Part shown: one piece after another, positions 9,603-16,898 of the stretch | Layout: each line of letters starts with the position of its first letter | Numbering within the stretch: the stretch's first letter is position 1 | From: Arenimonas sp. GDDSR-1 | Lineage (GTDB): Bacteria > Pseudomonadota > Gammaproteobacteria > Xanthomonadales > Xanthomonadaceae | Direction of reading: 5' to 3' | DNA: 64,000 nucleotides | Assembly: GCF_025980345.1 (NCBI RefSeq) | Contig: NZ_JAPDUI010000008.1 | Location: 1 to 64,000, forward strand | The notes under the pieces: generated by a model | What the model was told of the DNA's origin: nothing | Seen by the model: only the letters and a program-made list of their open reading frames with translations | Database searches by the model: none | Translations under genes and position numbers: made by a program

Positions 9603-10490
9603 TCAATCGCGGTAACGCTTCAGCAGATCGGCATACGCGTCGATCCGGCGGTCACGCAGGAAGGGCCACATGCGCCGGACCTGTTCGCTGCGGCCCAGAT
9701 CGAGCGTTGCGTAAAGTATTTCGGCGGCATCGGTGCCGGCTTCGGCCAGAATCTCGCCCTGCGGTCCGAGCGCATGAGAGCTGCCCCAGAAGCGGATGCC
9801 GCTGGCGCCCAGGGGGGATGCTTCAAAACCGGTCCGGTTGCAGCTCAGGACCGGAATGCCGTTGGCCACGGCGTGACCGCGATGGCTCAACATCCAGGCT
9901 TGCCGTTGCCGTTCGCGTTCTTCAGCCGTGTCGTCTGGATCCCAGCCGATCGCGGTCGGGTAGACCAGCACTTCGGCGCCGGCAAGCGCCATCAGCCGGG
10001 CGGCTTCCGGATACCATTGGTCCCAGCACACCAGTACGCCGATTTTCCCGATGCTGCTGTCGATCGGATGGAAACCGAGGTCGCCCGGCGTGAAATAGAA
10101 TTTTTCATAGAATCCCGGGTCATCCGGAATGTGCATCTTGCGGTACTTTCCGAGCAGCGTGCCGTCTTTTTCGAACACGACGGCGGTGTTGTGATAAAGA
10201 CCGGCGGCACGGCGCTCGAACAGCGAGCCGACCAGTACCACGCGGTTTTTGGCCGCCATTGCCGAAAGCCGTTCGGTGCTCGGGCCGGGTATGGCTTCGG
10301 CGCGGTCGAATTCACCGGCGGATTCGTGCTGGCAGAAATAGGCGCCGTTGTGGAGCTCCTGCAGCAAAACCAGCTCGGCACCGGCGGTAGCCGCCTCGGC
10401 CACGCGTTGCTCGATCTCGGCCAGATTCTCGGCCGCATCGCCGTGGTTGATGTCCTGGATCAGTGCGGCTTTCAGTGTCGAACGGCTCAT
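9603..10490 (-). CDS. aguB: N-carbamoylputrescine amidase
   Basis: A nitrilase-superfamily amidohydrolase of 295 residues, the usual length for this enzyme. The catalytic triad is visible as Glu45 (LLQELHN), Lys118 (KYRKMHIP) and Cys155 (VLVCWDQWYPE). It hydrolyses N-carbamoylputrescine to putrescine, CO2 and ammonia in the cytosol. Its ATG overlaps the stop of agmatine deiminase (ATGA), so the two enzymes are translationally coupled and complete the agmatine-to-putrescine route. Conservation of the YPEAARLMAL segment favours AguB over general nitrilases. Confidence 0.93.
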   Translation of the reverse strand: MSRSTLKAALIQDINHGDAAENLAEIEQRVAEAATAGAELVLLQELHNGAYFCQHESAGEFDRAEAIPGPSTERLSAMAAKNRVVLVGSLFERRAAGLYHNTAVVFEKDGTLLGKYRKMHIPDDPGFYEKFYFTPGDLGFHPIDSSIGKIGVLVCWDQWYPEAARLMALAGAEVLVYPTAIGWDPDDTAEERERQRQAWMLSHRGHAVANGIPVLSCNRTGFEASPLGASGIRFWGSSHALGPQGEILAEAGTDAAEILYATLDLGRSEQVRRMWPFLRDRRIDAYADLLKRYRD

Positions 10491-11518
10491 TTCAATAACC
10501 CTTCCGGTAGTTGCATGGTGCAGCAGTGCAGGCTGCCATTCTGCCAGATTAGATCGCGGCAGGGGATGCCGATGATGTCATGCGTGGGGAAAGCGCGCTG
10601 CATCACCGAGAGCGCACGGCCATCGGCCGCATCGGCGTAGACCGGCATCAGTACCGCACCGTTGATGATCAGGAAATTGGCATAGGAGGCCGCCAGTCGC
10701 CGGCCTTCATCCATAATCGGTTTCGGCCAGGGCAGGGCGTGCAGGGTGTAGGGCTTGCCTTCAGCCGTGCGCAACTGCCCCAGTTCCGCGGCCATGGCCT
10801 GCAGTTCGGAGTAATGGCTGTCCTGCGGATCGTCACAGGCTTGATAGATGATCGAAGTTTCCGAGGCGAAGCGGGCGAGCGTGTCGATATGGGCATCGGT
10901 GTCGTCGCCCTCGAGGTAACCGTGCTCCAGCCAGAGTACACGGTGCTGCCTGAGGTGCGATTTCAGCACCGCTTCGATGTCGGCCCGTGATTTCTCCGGA
11001 TGCCGCTCGTGCAGGCAGTGCCAAGTCGACAGCAGGGTCCCGGCACCGTCGGTTTCGATGCCGCCGCCTTCCAAGGCGAAGTCGATGCGGCGGTGCCGTG
11101 CATTGCGGAACAGCCCCAGTCGGTTCAATTCCGAGACGATCCGGTCGTCCAGTCCGGCTTCGAATTTGCCGCCCCAGGCGGTGAAATGGAAGTCCAGTAG
11201 CTCGAAGCCTTCATTGTGGCGCAGGCTGATCGGGCCGCTGTCGCGCAGCCAGGTGTCGTTATAGGGCAGGGTGATGAACTGGACCCGCGCAAGATCCGCA
11301 TCGGCCTGGGCCAATGCGGTCCGCGCGTCGTCCTCGACCTCCGCCTCGGAGACCAGCAGCAGAAGCGTCTGATGCCGGCTGATGGCCGCGGCGATGCCCG
11401 CGAAACAGCCGCGGGTTTTCTCGAGCCGTGCCGCCCAGTCGGTACCGGCATGCGGCCAAGCCATCAGGATGGCGGATTGCGGTTCCCATTCGGCCGGGAA
11501 GCGGGGCGTATCGGTCAT
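10487..11518 (-). CDS. aguA: agmatine deiminase
   Basis: A peptidyl-arginine-deiminase-like enzyme of 343 residues that converts agmatine to N-carbamoylputrescine and ammonia. Landmarks are FPAEWEPQSAILMAWPH at the start, WLRDSGPISLR around residues 88-98, LEGGGIETDG (about 150-160) and the nucleophile region NGSLHCCTMQLPEG near the C-terminus. Canonical agmatine deiminases read GGGNIHCIT at that point, so the catalytic Cys is the first or second of the CC pair. The start at 11518 is preceded by a clear GGGAG ribosome-binding site. It is the first gene of aguA-aguB-traB-like on the minus strand, insulated from upstream rpmJ by a terminator. Confidence 0.94.
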   Translation of the reverse strand: MTDTPRFPAEWEPQSAILMAWPHAGTDWAARLEKTRGCFAGIAAAISRHQTLLLLVSEAEVEDDARTALAQADADLARVQFITLPYNDTWLRDSGPISLRHNEGFELLDFHFTAWGGKFEAGLDDRIVSELNRLGLFRNARHRRIDFALEGGGIETDGAGTLLSTWHCLHERHPEKSRADIEAVLKSHLRQHRVLWLEHGYLEGDDTDAHIDTLARFASETSIIYQACDDPQDSHYSELQAMAAELGQLRTAEGKPYTLHALPWPKPIMDEGRRLAASYANFLIINGAVLMPVYADAADGRALSVMQRAFPTHDIIGIPCRDLIWQNGSLHCCTMQLPEGLLK

Positions 11519-11551
11519 CAGTGACTCCCTAAGCCAAGCGGCTTGAACATG

Positions 11552-11574
11552 AAAAAGCCGGCTTCAGCCGGCTT
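11552..11574 (-). terminator. intrinsic terminator of rpmJ
   Basis: On the minus strand the sequence forms AAGCCGGC, loop TGAA, GCCGGCTT followed by T residues. It lies 27 bases after the rpmJ stop codon and 34 bases before the aguA start, so it should separate the two transcripts. Confidence 0.85.
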
Positions 11575-11600
11575 GATCGGAACAACGGCCTTGAAAGCGA

Positions 11601-11726
11601 TTAACGCTGACGGGCTTTGAAACGGGGATTCGATTTGCAAATCACAAAGACCTTGCCGCGACGACGGACGACCTTGCAGTCACGATGGCGGGTCTTGGCC
11701 GACTTAAGCGAATTAAGGACTTTCAT
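11601..11726 (-). CDS. rpmJ: 50S ribosomal protein bL36, variant lacking most zinc ligands
   Basis: This 41-residue basic protein starts [20 protein letters not shown] and ends NPRFKARQR, clearly bL36. Standard zinc-binding bL36 carries three cysteines and a histidine; here only Cys17 and Cys30 remain, and the usual histidine position is phenylalanine (NPRFK), so it is of the zinc-independent type (like YkgO of E. coli). It stands alone rather than in the spc ribosomal operon, with its own TATAAT promoter and terminator. An AGGA ribosome-binding site precedes the start. From memory, Xanthomonas has nearly the same 41-residue protein as its bL36. Confidence 0.95.
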   Translation of the reverse strand: MKVLNSLKSAKTRHRDCKVVRRRGKVFVICKSNPRFKARQR

Positions 11727-11762
11727 GGCTATATTCCTAAACAACGAAAACGGGAAGCGGAA

Positions 11763-11791
11763 ATTATATCGCCAAAATCCTGTGAAAGCAA
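11763..11791 (-). promoter_or_regulatory. sigma-70 promoter of rpmJ
   Basis: On the minus strand TTGCTT (11791-11786) is separated by 17 bases from a perfect TATAAT (11768-11763), 37 bases upstream of the rpmJ start codon. The 84-base gap between rpmJ and the TetR gene holds nothing else I can identify. Confidence 0.65.
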
Positions 11792-11810
11792 GTACTTGTT
11801 AAATAAACCC

Positions 11811-12437
11811 TTAATCCGTGTAGGCTTTGGACAGGGTATGCAGATGCAGGCGCTCGGAGTCCCGCAGGAAGGGGGAAACCAGCATCATTACCTGCACGAT
11901 GCCCTGCTGGATGGCACGCTGCTCGTCCTTTTCGCCGCGGACATTGGCGTAATTCAGCCAAAACGTGGCCAAAACCAGGATATTGGTGGCCAAACCCTCG
12001 ATTTCGGCGGCACTGGCCCGCATGGCTCCGGTTTCGTTCAGACCGCGCATGATGCCGTGTGCATTGGCCGATCCGCGTTTCAGGATCCGGGCAAAGCGAA
12101 GGCGCAAGCTCCTGTTTCTACTCAGGATATTGATGATGTCCCGGTAGATGAAGCGGTAGTTCCAGATGCACTCGAACACCAGATGAAGCTGCAGCCAGAC
12201 ATCTTCAAGGGTGACTTCGCGGCCTTCCGGCGCGACCAAGGCCTGATCCATGCGTTCTTCGAAACGCTGGAACAGCTGCTCGATGATGTCATCCTTGTTG
12301 CGGTAGTGGTAGTACAGGTTGCCGGGGCTGATTTCCAGCTCTTCGGCAATATGGTTGGTGGAGATATTGGTCTCGCCCTGTTCGTTGAACAGGCGCAGCG
12401 CGACATCGAGAATGCGGTTTCGGGTTTTTCCGGACAC
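11811..12437 (-). CDS. TetR-family transcriptional regulator
   Basis: A 208-residue repressor-type protein. The N-terminal helix-turn-helix is clear: ILDVALRLFNEQGETNIS, then IAEELEISPGNLYYHYRNKDDI, residues about 9-50. The rest is an all-helical ligand domain of the length usual for TetR proteins. Its start lies one base after the acyl-CoA-binding protein stop, so the two form an operon, and the pair is transcribed divergently from the fatty acyl reductase. I infer that it senses an acyl-CoA or fatty acid and controls this divergent promoter region. An 18-base imperfect palindrome there (12728-12745) is the best operator candidate. Confidence 0.9.
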   Translation of the reverse strand: MSGKTRNRILDVALRLFNEQGETNISTNHIAEELEISPGNLYYHYRNKDDIIEQLFQRFEERMDQALVAPEGREVTLEDVWLQLHLVFECIWNYRFIYRDIINILSRNRSLRLRFARILKRGSANAHGIMRGLNETGAMRASAAEIEGLATNILVLATFWLNYANVRGEKDEQRAIQQGIVQVMMLVSPFLRDSERLHLHTLSKAYTD

Positions 12438-12438
12438 G

Positions 12439-12696
12439 TCAGTCCTTCAGGGAGTGGACAAGGTCGACATACTTTTTCATGGCCGATTCCCGGCTGGTGC
12501 CCTCCAGCTTCTGCCAGGCCTGATGTTTTGCCGAGGCGACGAAATCGAACATGCCCGGTGCCGGGCCGCTGACATCGCCTTCGGAACCCTGTTTGTAAAG
12601 GGCGTACATGCGAAGCAGGGTGTCGTTGTCGGGACGATGCTTGAGATTTTTGGCTTCCAGGGCCGCCAGCTCGAACTGTTCCTGCAATGTTGCCAT
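12439..12696 (-). CDS. acyl-CoA-binding protein (ACBP)
   Basis: An 85-residue four-helix ACBP, the normal size of the family. The signature region MYALYKQGSEGDVSG (about 32-46) holds the Tyr and Lys that bind the CoA phosphate, and the C-terminal KHQAWQKLEGTSRESAMKKYVDLV is typical. It binds medium- to long-chain acyl-CoA in the cytosol and would buffer or deliver substrate. It is first in a two-gene operon with the TetR regulator and divergent from an acyl-CoA reductase that uses the same substrates. ACBPs are common in eukaryotes and patchy in bacteria, so this context is informative. Confidence 0.93.
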   Translation of the reverse strand: MATLQEQFELAALEAKNLKHRPDNDTLLRMYALYKQGSEGDVSGPAPGMFDFVASAKHQAWQKLEGTSRESAMKKYVDLVHSLKD

Positions 12697-12707
12697 GAAG
12701 AAGTCCT

Positions 12708-12735
12708 TTGACCTGAAGTCGGATTCCAGTATTAT
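12708..12735 (+). promoter_or_regulatory. candidate promoter of the fatty acyl reductase gene
   Basis: TTGACC (12708-12713), a 16-base spacer and TATTAT (12730-12735) lie about 75 bases before the reductase start. The -10 overlaps the imperfect palindrome at 12728-12745. Fit to consensus is fair, not perfect. Confidence 0.45.
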
Positions 12736-12745
12736 GCATTAAACT
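12728..12745. promoter_or_regulatory. candidate TetR operator: 18-base imperfect palindrome
   Basis: The segment AGTATTATGCATTAAACT matches its own reverse complement at 14 of 18 positions and centres on ATGCAT. It overlaps the -10 of the plus-strand promoter and the likely -10 of the minus-strand promoter. Its site, between a TetR gene with its ACBP partner and a divergent target, is where such a repressor would be expected to bind. The assignment is inference. Confidence 0.4.
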
Positions 12746-12767
12746 GCGATTTGCGGTAAAAAATCAA
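12738..12767 (-). promoter_or_regulatory. candidate promoter of the ACBP-TetR operon
   Basis: On the minus strand TTGATT (12767-12762) is followed after 18 bases by TTTAAT (12743-12738), 42 bases upstream of the ACBP start. It is a moderate match and overlaps the candidate operator. Confidence 0.35.
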
Positions 12768-12809
12768 GCACCTATTCAACATTCAACGGGAAAGGGATCG
12801 GGTATTTCT

Positions 12810-14798
12810 ATGGCTTATTTCGTCACCGGCGCCACCGGCTTCATCGGCCGTTTCTTGGTCAGCAACCTGCTGAAGCGCAAAGGCCAGGTGCATGTGCTGG
12901 TTCGCAAAGGATCGGCCAAGAAGCTCAGCCAGATCGGTGAAACGATGGGGTGGGACATGAAGCGCATCGTCCCCGTCACCGGTGATCTCTCCAAACCGAA
13001 ACTCGGACTCAGCGCAGCCCAAATTACCGCGCTCAAGGGAAAAATCCAGCATTTCTTCCATCTGGCCGCCATCTACGACCTGACCGCCGATGCCGACAGC
13101 CAGAAACTGGCCAACATCGGGGGCACCAAGAACGCCCTCGAGCTGGCAACGGTCATCAAAGCCGGATGTTTCCATCACACCAGCTCCATCGCCGCCGCCG
13201 GGCTCTATCCGGGCGTGTTCCGCGAGGATATGTTCGAGGAAGCCGAAGGCCTGAAGGATCCCTACCTCAAGACCAAGCACGAATCGGAAGGCCTGGTGCG
13301 CAAGCAGACGGCAGTGCCTTACCGGATTTACCGGCCATCGATGGTGGTCGGGCATTCCAAAACCGGTGAAATCGACAAAATCGACGGCCCTTACTACCTG
13401 TTCACCCTGATCAAGAGAATCCGTCAGACCCTGCCGCAGTGGATGCCGACTCTGGGTATCGAGGGCGGACGGATCAATGTCGTGCCGGTGGATTTCGTGG
13501 CCGATGCCATGGACCACATCGCCCACAAGAAAGGACTGGACGGCCACTGCTTCCATCTGGTGGACCCGGAACCGATGCGTTTCGGCGAGCTGATGAACAC
13601 CTTCGCCCGCGCCGCGCATGCGCCGGAAATGACCATGCGTCTGGATGCCCGCATGTTCGCGTTCATCCCGGCGCCCATGCGCATGGCGGTCAACAATCTG
13701 CCGCCGGTGAAGCGCCTGACCAACATGATCCTGCGCGATCTTAAAATCCCGAAATCGACTCTGGCCTTCATCACCTATCCGACCCGCTTCGATACCCGCG
13801 AGGCCGAGCGTGCCCTCAAGGGTTCCAAAATCGCAGTGCCGCCGCTTGAAAGCTATGCCTGGCGCCTCTGGGATTACTGGGAACGCAATCTCGATCCCGA
13901 TCTGTTCATCGACCGTTCGTTGCGCGGCAAGGTCGAGGGCAAAGTGGTGCTGATTACCGGCGGCTCGTCCGGCATCGGCAAGGCCGCCGCCATTAAAATC
14001 GCCGAAGCCGGCGGAAAGGTGGTCATTGCCGCACGCGGCGAGGAAGAACTGGAAGCGACCCGCAAGGAAATCTGCGATGCCGGCCATCTGTGCTATGCCT
14101 ACAAGGCGGATCTGGCCGATCTGGACTCCTGCGACAGCCTCATCGAACAGGTCTCCAAACAACATGGCGGCGTCGATATCCTGATCAACAATGCCGGCCG
14201 CTCCATCCGCCGTTCGATCGAGCTGAGCTTTGACCGCTTCCATGATTTCGAGCGCACCATGCAGCTGAATTATTTCGGCTCGTTGCGCCTGATCATGCAG
14301 TCCCTGCCGGGAATGATCGCCAAACGCCGGGGCCACATCATCAATATTTCATCCATCGGCGTTCTGGCCAGCTCACCCCGGTTCTCGGCTTATGTGGCCT
14401 CGAAAGCCGCGCTGGACGCGTTCAGTCATTGTGCGCAGGGCGAATTGTCCGGCAAAGGCATCAGCTTCACCACCATCAACATGCCTCTGGTGAAAACGCC
14501 GATGATCGCTCCGACCAAGATGTACGATTCGGTGCCGACGCTCAGCCCTGAAGAGGCCGCCGATCTGATCGTCAAGGCCATCATCGACAAACCCAGCCGT
14601 GTCGCCACCCGTCTCGGCGTATTCGCCGGCGTCGTGCATGCCGTGTTCCCGAAAGCCTATGAAGTGGTGATGAGCACCGCCTTCGAGCTGTTCCCGGACT
14701 CGGCTGCCGCCAAAGGCATGGCCGGACGCGGCGAGGCCGCGCAGCCGACCAATGAACAGATCGCTTTCGCATCGCTGATGCGAGGCGTGCACTGGTAA
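12810..14798 (+). CDS. two-domain alcohol-forming fatty acyl-CoA/ACP reductase
   Basis: This 662-residue protein joins two short-chain dehydrogenase folds. The N-terminal half is an extended SDR with GATGFIG (residues 7-13), an active-site YLKTK (about 152-156) and fatty acyl-CoA reductase landmarks (HTSSIAAAGLYPGVFREDMF, YPTRFDTREAERAL). The C-terminal half is a classical SDR with TGGSSGIGKA (about 384), NNAGRSIRRS and YVASKAALD (about 528-536). Architecture, length and long motifs agree, as I recall them, with Marinobacter wax-ester fatty acyl reductases, which reduce acyl-CoA or acyl-ACP through the aldehyde to the fatty alcohol with NADPH. It is a single gene with its own promoter and a strong terminator, divergent from ACBP-TetR. 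Aldehyde-only activity on one domain cannot be excluded. Confidence 0.88.
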   Translation: MAYFVTGATGFIGRFLVSNLLKRKGQVHVLVRKGSAKKLSQIGETMGWDMKRIVPVTGDLSKPKLGLSAAQITALKGKIQHFFHLAAIYDLTADADSQKLANIGGTKNALELATVIKAGCFHHTSSIAAAGLYPGVFREDMFEEAEGLKDPYLKTKHESEGLVRKQTAVPYRIYRPSMVVGHSKTGEIDKIDGPYYLFTLIKRIRQTLPQWMPTLGIEGGRINVVPVDFVADAMDHIAHKKGLDGHCFHLVDPEPMRFGELMNTFARAAHAPEMTMRLDARMFAFIPAPMRMAVNNLPPVKRLTNMILRDLKIPKSTLAFITYPTRFDTREAERALKGSKIAVPPLESYAWRLWDYWERNLDPDLFIDRSLRGKVEGKVVLITGGSSGIGKAAAIKIAEAGGKVVIAARGEEELEATRKEICDAGHLCYAYKADLADLDSCDSLIEQVSKQHGGVDILINNAGRSIRRSIELSFDRFHDFERTMQLNYFGSLRLIMQSLPGMIAKRRGHIINISSIGVLASSPRFSAYVASKAALDAFSHCAQGELSGKGISFTTINMPLVKTPMIAPTKMYDSVPTLSPEEAADLIVKAIIDKPSRVATRLGVFAGVVHAVFPKAYEVVMSTAFELFPDSAAAKGMAGRGEAAQPTNEQIAFASLMRGVHW

Positions 14799-14821
14799 TG
14801 CACTAAAGTCTCCGGACGAAA

Positions 14822-14845
14822 AAAAGCACCGCTTGCGGTGCTTTT
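14822..14845. terminator. bidirectional terminator between the reductase and the phasin-like gene
   Basis: AAAAGCACCG, loop CTTG, CGGTGCTTTT is a perfect 10-base stem with A and T tails on both sides. It lies 23 bases after the reductase stop and about 70 bases beyond the end of the convergent phasin-like gene, so it can serve both. Confidence 0.9.
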
Positions 14846-14916
14846 CTCTTTCGCGCCGGCTGCGTTGTCCGTGCCGGGAGGGAAGGCGGCGGACAGTGCT
14901 GGCCGGTATTGGAAAA

Positions 14917-15474
14917 TCAGGCTTTCGGAGCGCGCGGGGTCGGGGCTTTCGGAAGCACGGCTTTGCCGGCTTTCTTGGCCACGGCGGGCTTCTTCACGGC
15001 TTTCTTGACCGGCACGGCGGCTTTCTTGGCAACCGGGGCTTTGCCATTCTGCTTGCGCAGCTCGGCAGTCAGGGACTCGACGCGCTTGTTCAGGCCGGCC
15101 AGATCCTCACGGGTCGGCACGCCGAGGCGGGTCAGTGCGCGCTGGACGCGGTCTTCAAAGACCTTTTCCATGCGGTCCCAGGTGTCGGTGGCTTTTTCGC
15201 GGACGTTTTCGACGCGGTCTTCAACGCTGGCACGCACGACATCGACTTTGCCGTTGGCCAGTTTACGGGTCTGGGCTTCCAGGCTCATGCCTTTCTTGAC
15301 CAGGGCATCGAACATGTCGGTACCTTCACCTTGGGCGCGTGCCAAGGCACCAACGCCGGCAGCCCAGATTTGCTGGGCAGTGCCAATCAGGTTGTGCGAA
15401 ACGGCTTCGGCGCGTTTTGCGGCCGGCTTGCGGCTTGCGGTTTTGGTGCGGGCGGCTTTTTTGAGCTTGGCCAT
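14917..15474 (-). CDS. phasin / PHA granule-associated protein (PhaF/PhaI-like)
   Basis: A 185-residue protein starting MAKLKKAARTKT, with a GAGGT ribosome-binding site upstream; the longer open frame upstream is not expected to be translated. The middle (about 25-125) is amphipathic helix and coiled coil (NLIGTAQQIWAAGVGALARAQGEG, DRVENVREKATDTWDRMEKVFEDRVQRAL), the pattern of phasins coating lipid or polyester granules. The last 50 residues are Ala-Lys-Pro repeats like the DNA-binding tail of PhaF, which also binds nucleoid. It could coat polyhydroxyalkanoate or neutral-lipid inclusions. No PHA synthase gene is in the window. Confidence 0.85.
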   Translation of the reverse strand: MAKLKKAARTKTASRKPAAKRAEAVSHNLIGTAQQIWAAGVGALARAQGEGTDMFDALVKKGMSLEAQTRKLANGKVDVVRASVEDRVENVREKATDTWDRMEKVFEDRVQRALTRLGVPTREDLAGLNKRVESLTAELRKQNGKAPVAKKAAVPVKKAVKKPAVAKKAGKAVLPKAPTPRAPKA

Positions 15475-15504
15475 GGGGTAACCTCGATAATTGGGAATGA
15501 AGTA

Positions 15505-15528
15505 ATCAAGCCGGACTACCGACTTGAT
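15505..15528. repeat. inverted repeat in the phasin 5' region
   Basis: ATCAAGCCGG, loop ACTA, CCGACTTGAT forms a 10-base stem with one mismatch, 31 bases upstream of the phasin-like start. It could be a leader hairpin or half of a control region with the neighbouring palindrome. Confidence 0.45.
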
Positions 15529-15541
15529 GCGCATTATGCGC
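15529..15541. promoter_or_regulatory. palindrome GCGCAT-T-ATGCGC upstream of the phasin-like gene
   Basis: A perfect 6-base inverted repeat with a single central base, abutting the 15505-15528 repeat. On the minus strand it contains CATAAT, a possible -10, so a repressor bound here would cover the promoter. The 117-base gap up to the patatin stop holds no gene. Confidence 0.4.
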
Positions 15542-15591
15542 CCCCTGTCTAGAGCAAACACACCAGAAATCAAGGGCTTCAGCGGGTCGGG

Positions 15592-16821
15592 TCAGCGTAT
15601 TTTACGCTTGCGCAGCCCGTGTTCGATATCATCGAGATTGTGCCAGAGCTGGGCAGTCGCGGCGGTCCGGCGATAGACCGGGGCGATGCCGTCCAGAAGC
15701 GTAATATCCGGATCGTTGAGTACGGCCATGTTCAGGGTCAGGCCGTGCTTGGCCAGCAGCGGCGCCAGTTGCTTTGCACGCGATTTCAGGTCGCGCAGGG
15801 TGCTCTGGAAGGCGTGTTCGCAGACCCGGTGACGCGAGGAGTAACTGAATACATTGGTGAAAAACATCTCGGCATCGTCTTCGTTCGGTTCCAGAACGAG
15901 CTGGTCGGTTTCCGGATACTGGCGTGCGTATTTCTCGAGACCGACCTGCATGCGCGACTGCAGCAGGGTACGGAACGTCTGCGACAGCACCATGGGCAAT
16001 CCGCCGTCGGCGAGTTTGACCGCAGGTTCGGTGCCCTTGGGCCGGTTCTTGGCATTGAACGGCACGAACGGATTGATGCCGATCATCAGATCGATGCCGT
16101 GATCGAGCACGACCGAAGCATGCATGGTCCTGCGCAGTGCGCCGTCCACGAAATGGTGTCCGTTGATGTCGACCGGCGGATACAGGCCGGGCAGGGCGGC
16201 GCTGGCCTGCACGGCCTGGGAAATCGGCACGGCATTCCAGTCCTTGCTGCCGAACCGGACGGCTTTGCCCTGGTCGAGGTCGACGGCGACGACATACAGC
16301 GGCCGTTCCAGCTCGCGGAAATCGTTGCTGCGGCCGGGCCCGGTGAAGATGCCTTTCAGGAATTTCTCGATTGGTGCGTTATCGAACAGACCGGTCGGCA
16401 CGGCACCGGTGAAACGCGATGTCAATTCGCTCAGTTGCGATCCGGTCGGGTCGGTGACCAGGCTTTTCCACCAGTCGAAGGCCAGTCCGGGCAGCGAAGA
16501 GACGCGTTTGCCGAACTCCATGAAAGCCGGCTTCAGGAACATGCGCGGCGAGAAATGAATCTCCGGATGGTCATTGGTAATGAAGATCTGGCAGATTTCC
16601 GCTGTGCTCAGGCGGTTGACCAGCCCGGCCGCGAGGAAGGCGCCGGAACTGACGCCGACATAGACATCCAGACGATTGAGGTCCAGTCCGTCGATGGCCA
16701 CTTCCAGTGCACGCAGGGCGCCCAGTTCATACATGCCGCCGATGGGTCCGCCGCCGGCAATGGCGAGGCCGATTTTACCTTGGTGTCTTGCGGACTGACT
16801 GGCGGCTTGCAATACGAGCAT
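15592..16821 (-). CDS. patatin-like phospholipase / acyl hydrolase
   Basis: This 409-residue protein has the patatin core: the oxyanion loop AGGGPIGG (about 22-29), nucleophile elbow GVSSG with Ser58, and the second dyad residue in FVDGAL. Patatins hydrolyse acyl esters of glycerolipids. No signal peptide is evident, so it should act in the cytosol or at the inner membrane or a lipid body. It lies upstream of, and in line with, the phasin-like gene and close to acyl-CoA reductase and ACBP, which suggests a role in turnover of stored or membrane lipid. The C-terminal 120 residues carry no motif I recognise. Confidence 0.9.
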   Translation of the reverse strand: MLVLQAASQSARHQGKIGLAIAGGGPIGGMYELGALRALEVAIDGLDLNRLDVYVGVSSGAFLAAGLVNRLSTAEICQIFITNDHPEIHFSPRMFLKPAFMEFGKRVSSLPGLAFDWWKSLVTDPTGSQLSELTSRFTGAVPTGLFDNAPIEKFLKGIFTGPGRSNDFRELERPLYVVAVDLDQGKAVRFGSKDWNAVPISQAVQASAALPGLYPPVDINGHHFVDGALRRTMHASVVLDHGIDLMIGINPFVPFNAKNRPKGTEPAVKLADGGLPMVLSQTFRTLLQSRMQVGLEKYARQYPETDQLVLEPNEDDAEMFFTNVFSYSSRHRVCEHAFQSTLRDLKSRAKQLAPLLAKHGLTLNMAVLNDPDITLLDGIAPVYRRTAATAQLWHNLDDIEHGLRKRKIR

Positions 16822-16898
16822 GAAATGGCCGTGAATTGACGGTGGATTTCATTGTAAGGCTAAAATAGCCCGAGTCCAATCTTGGAGTGCCATCCCGC

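Noticed and set aside
9315-10640. Plus-strand open frame of 441 codons over the TraB and agmatine genes
   Set aside because: It is the shadow of three well-supported minus-strand genes and has no ribosome-binding site or domain.
12773-12787. Direct repeat ATTCAAC-ATTCAAC before the acyl reductase
   Set aside because: Two seven-base copies are too short and too common in sequence to treat as a binding site without further support.
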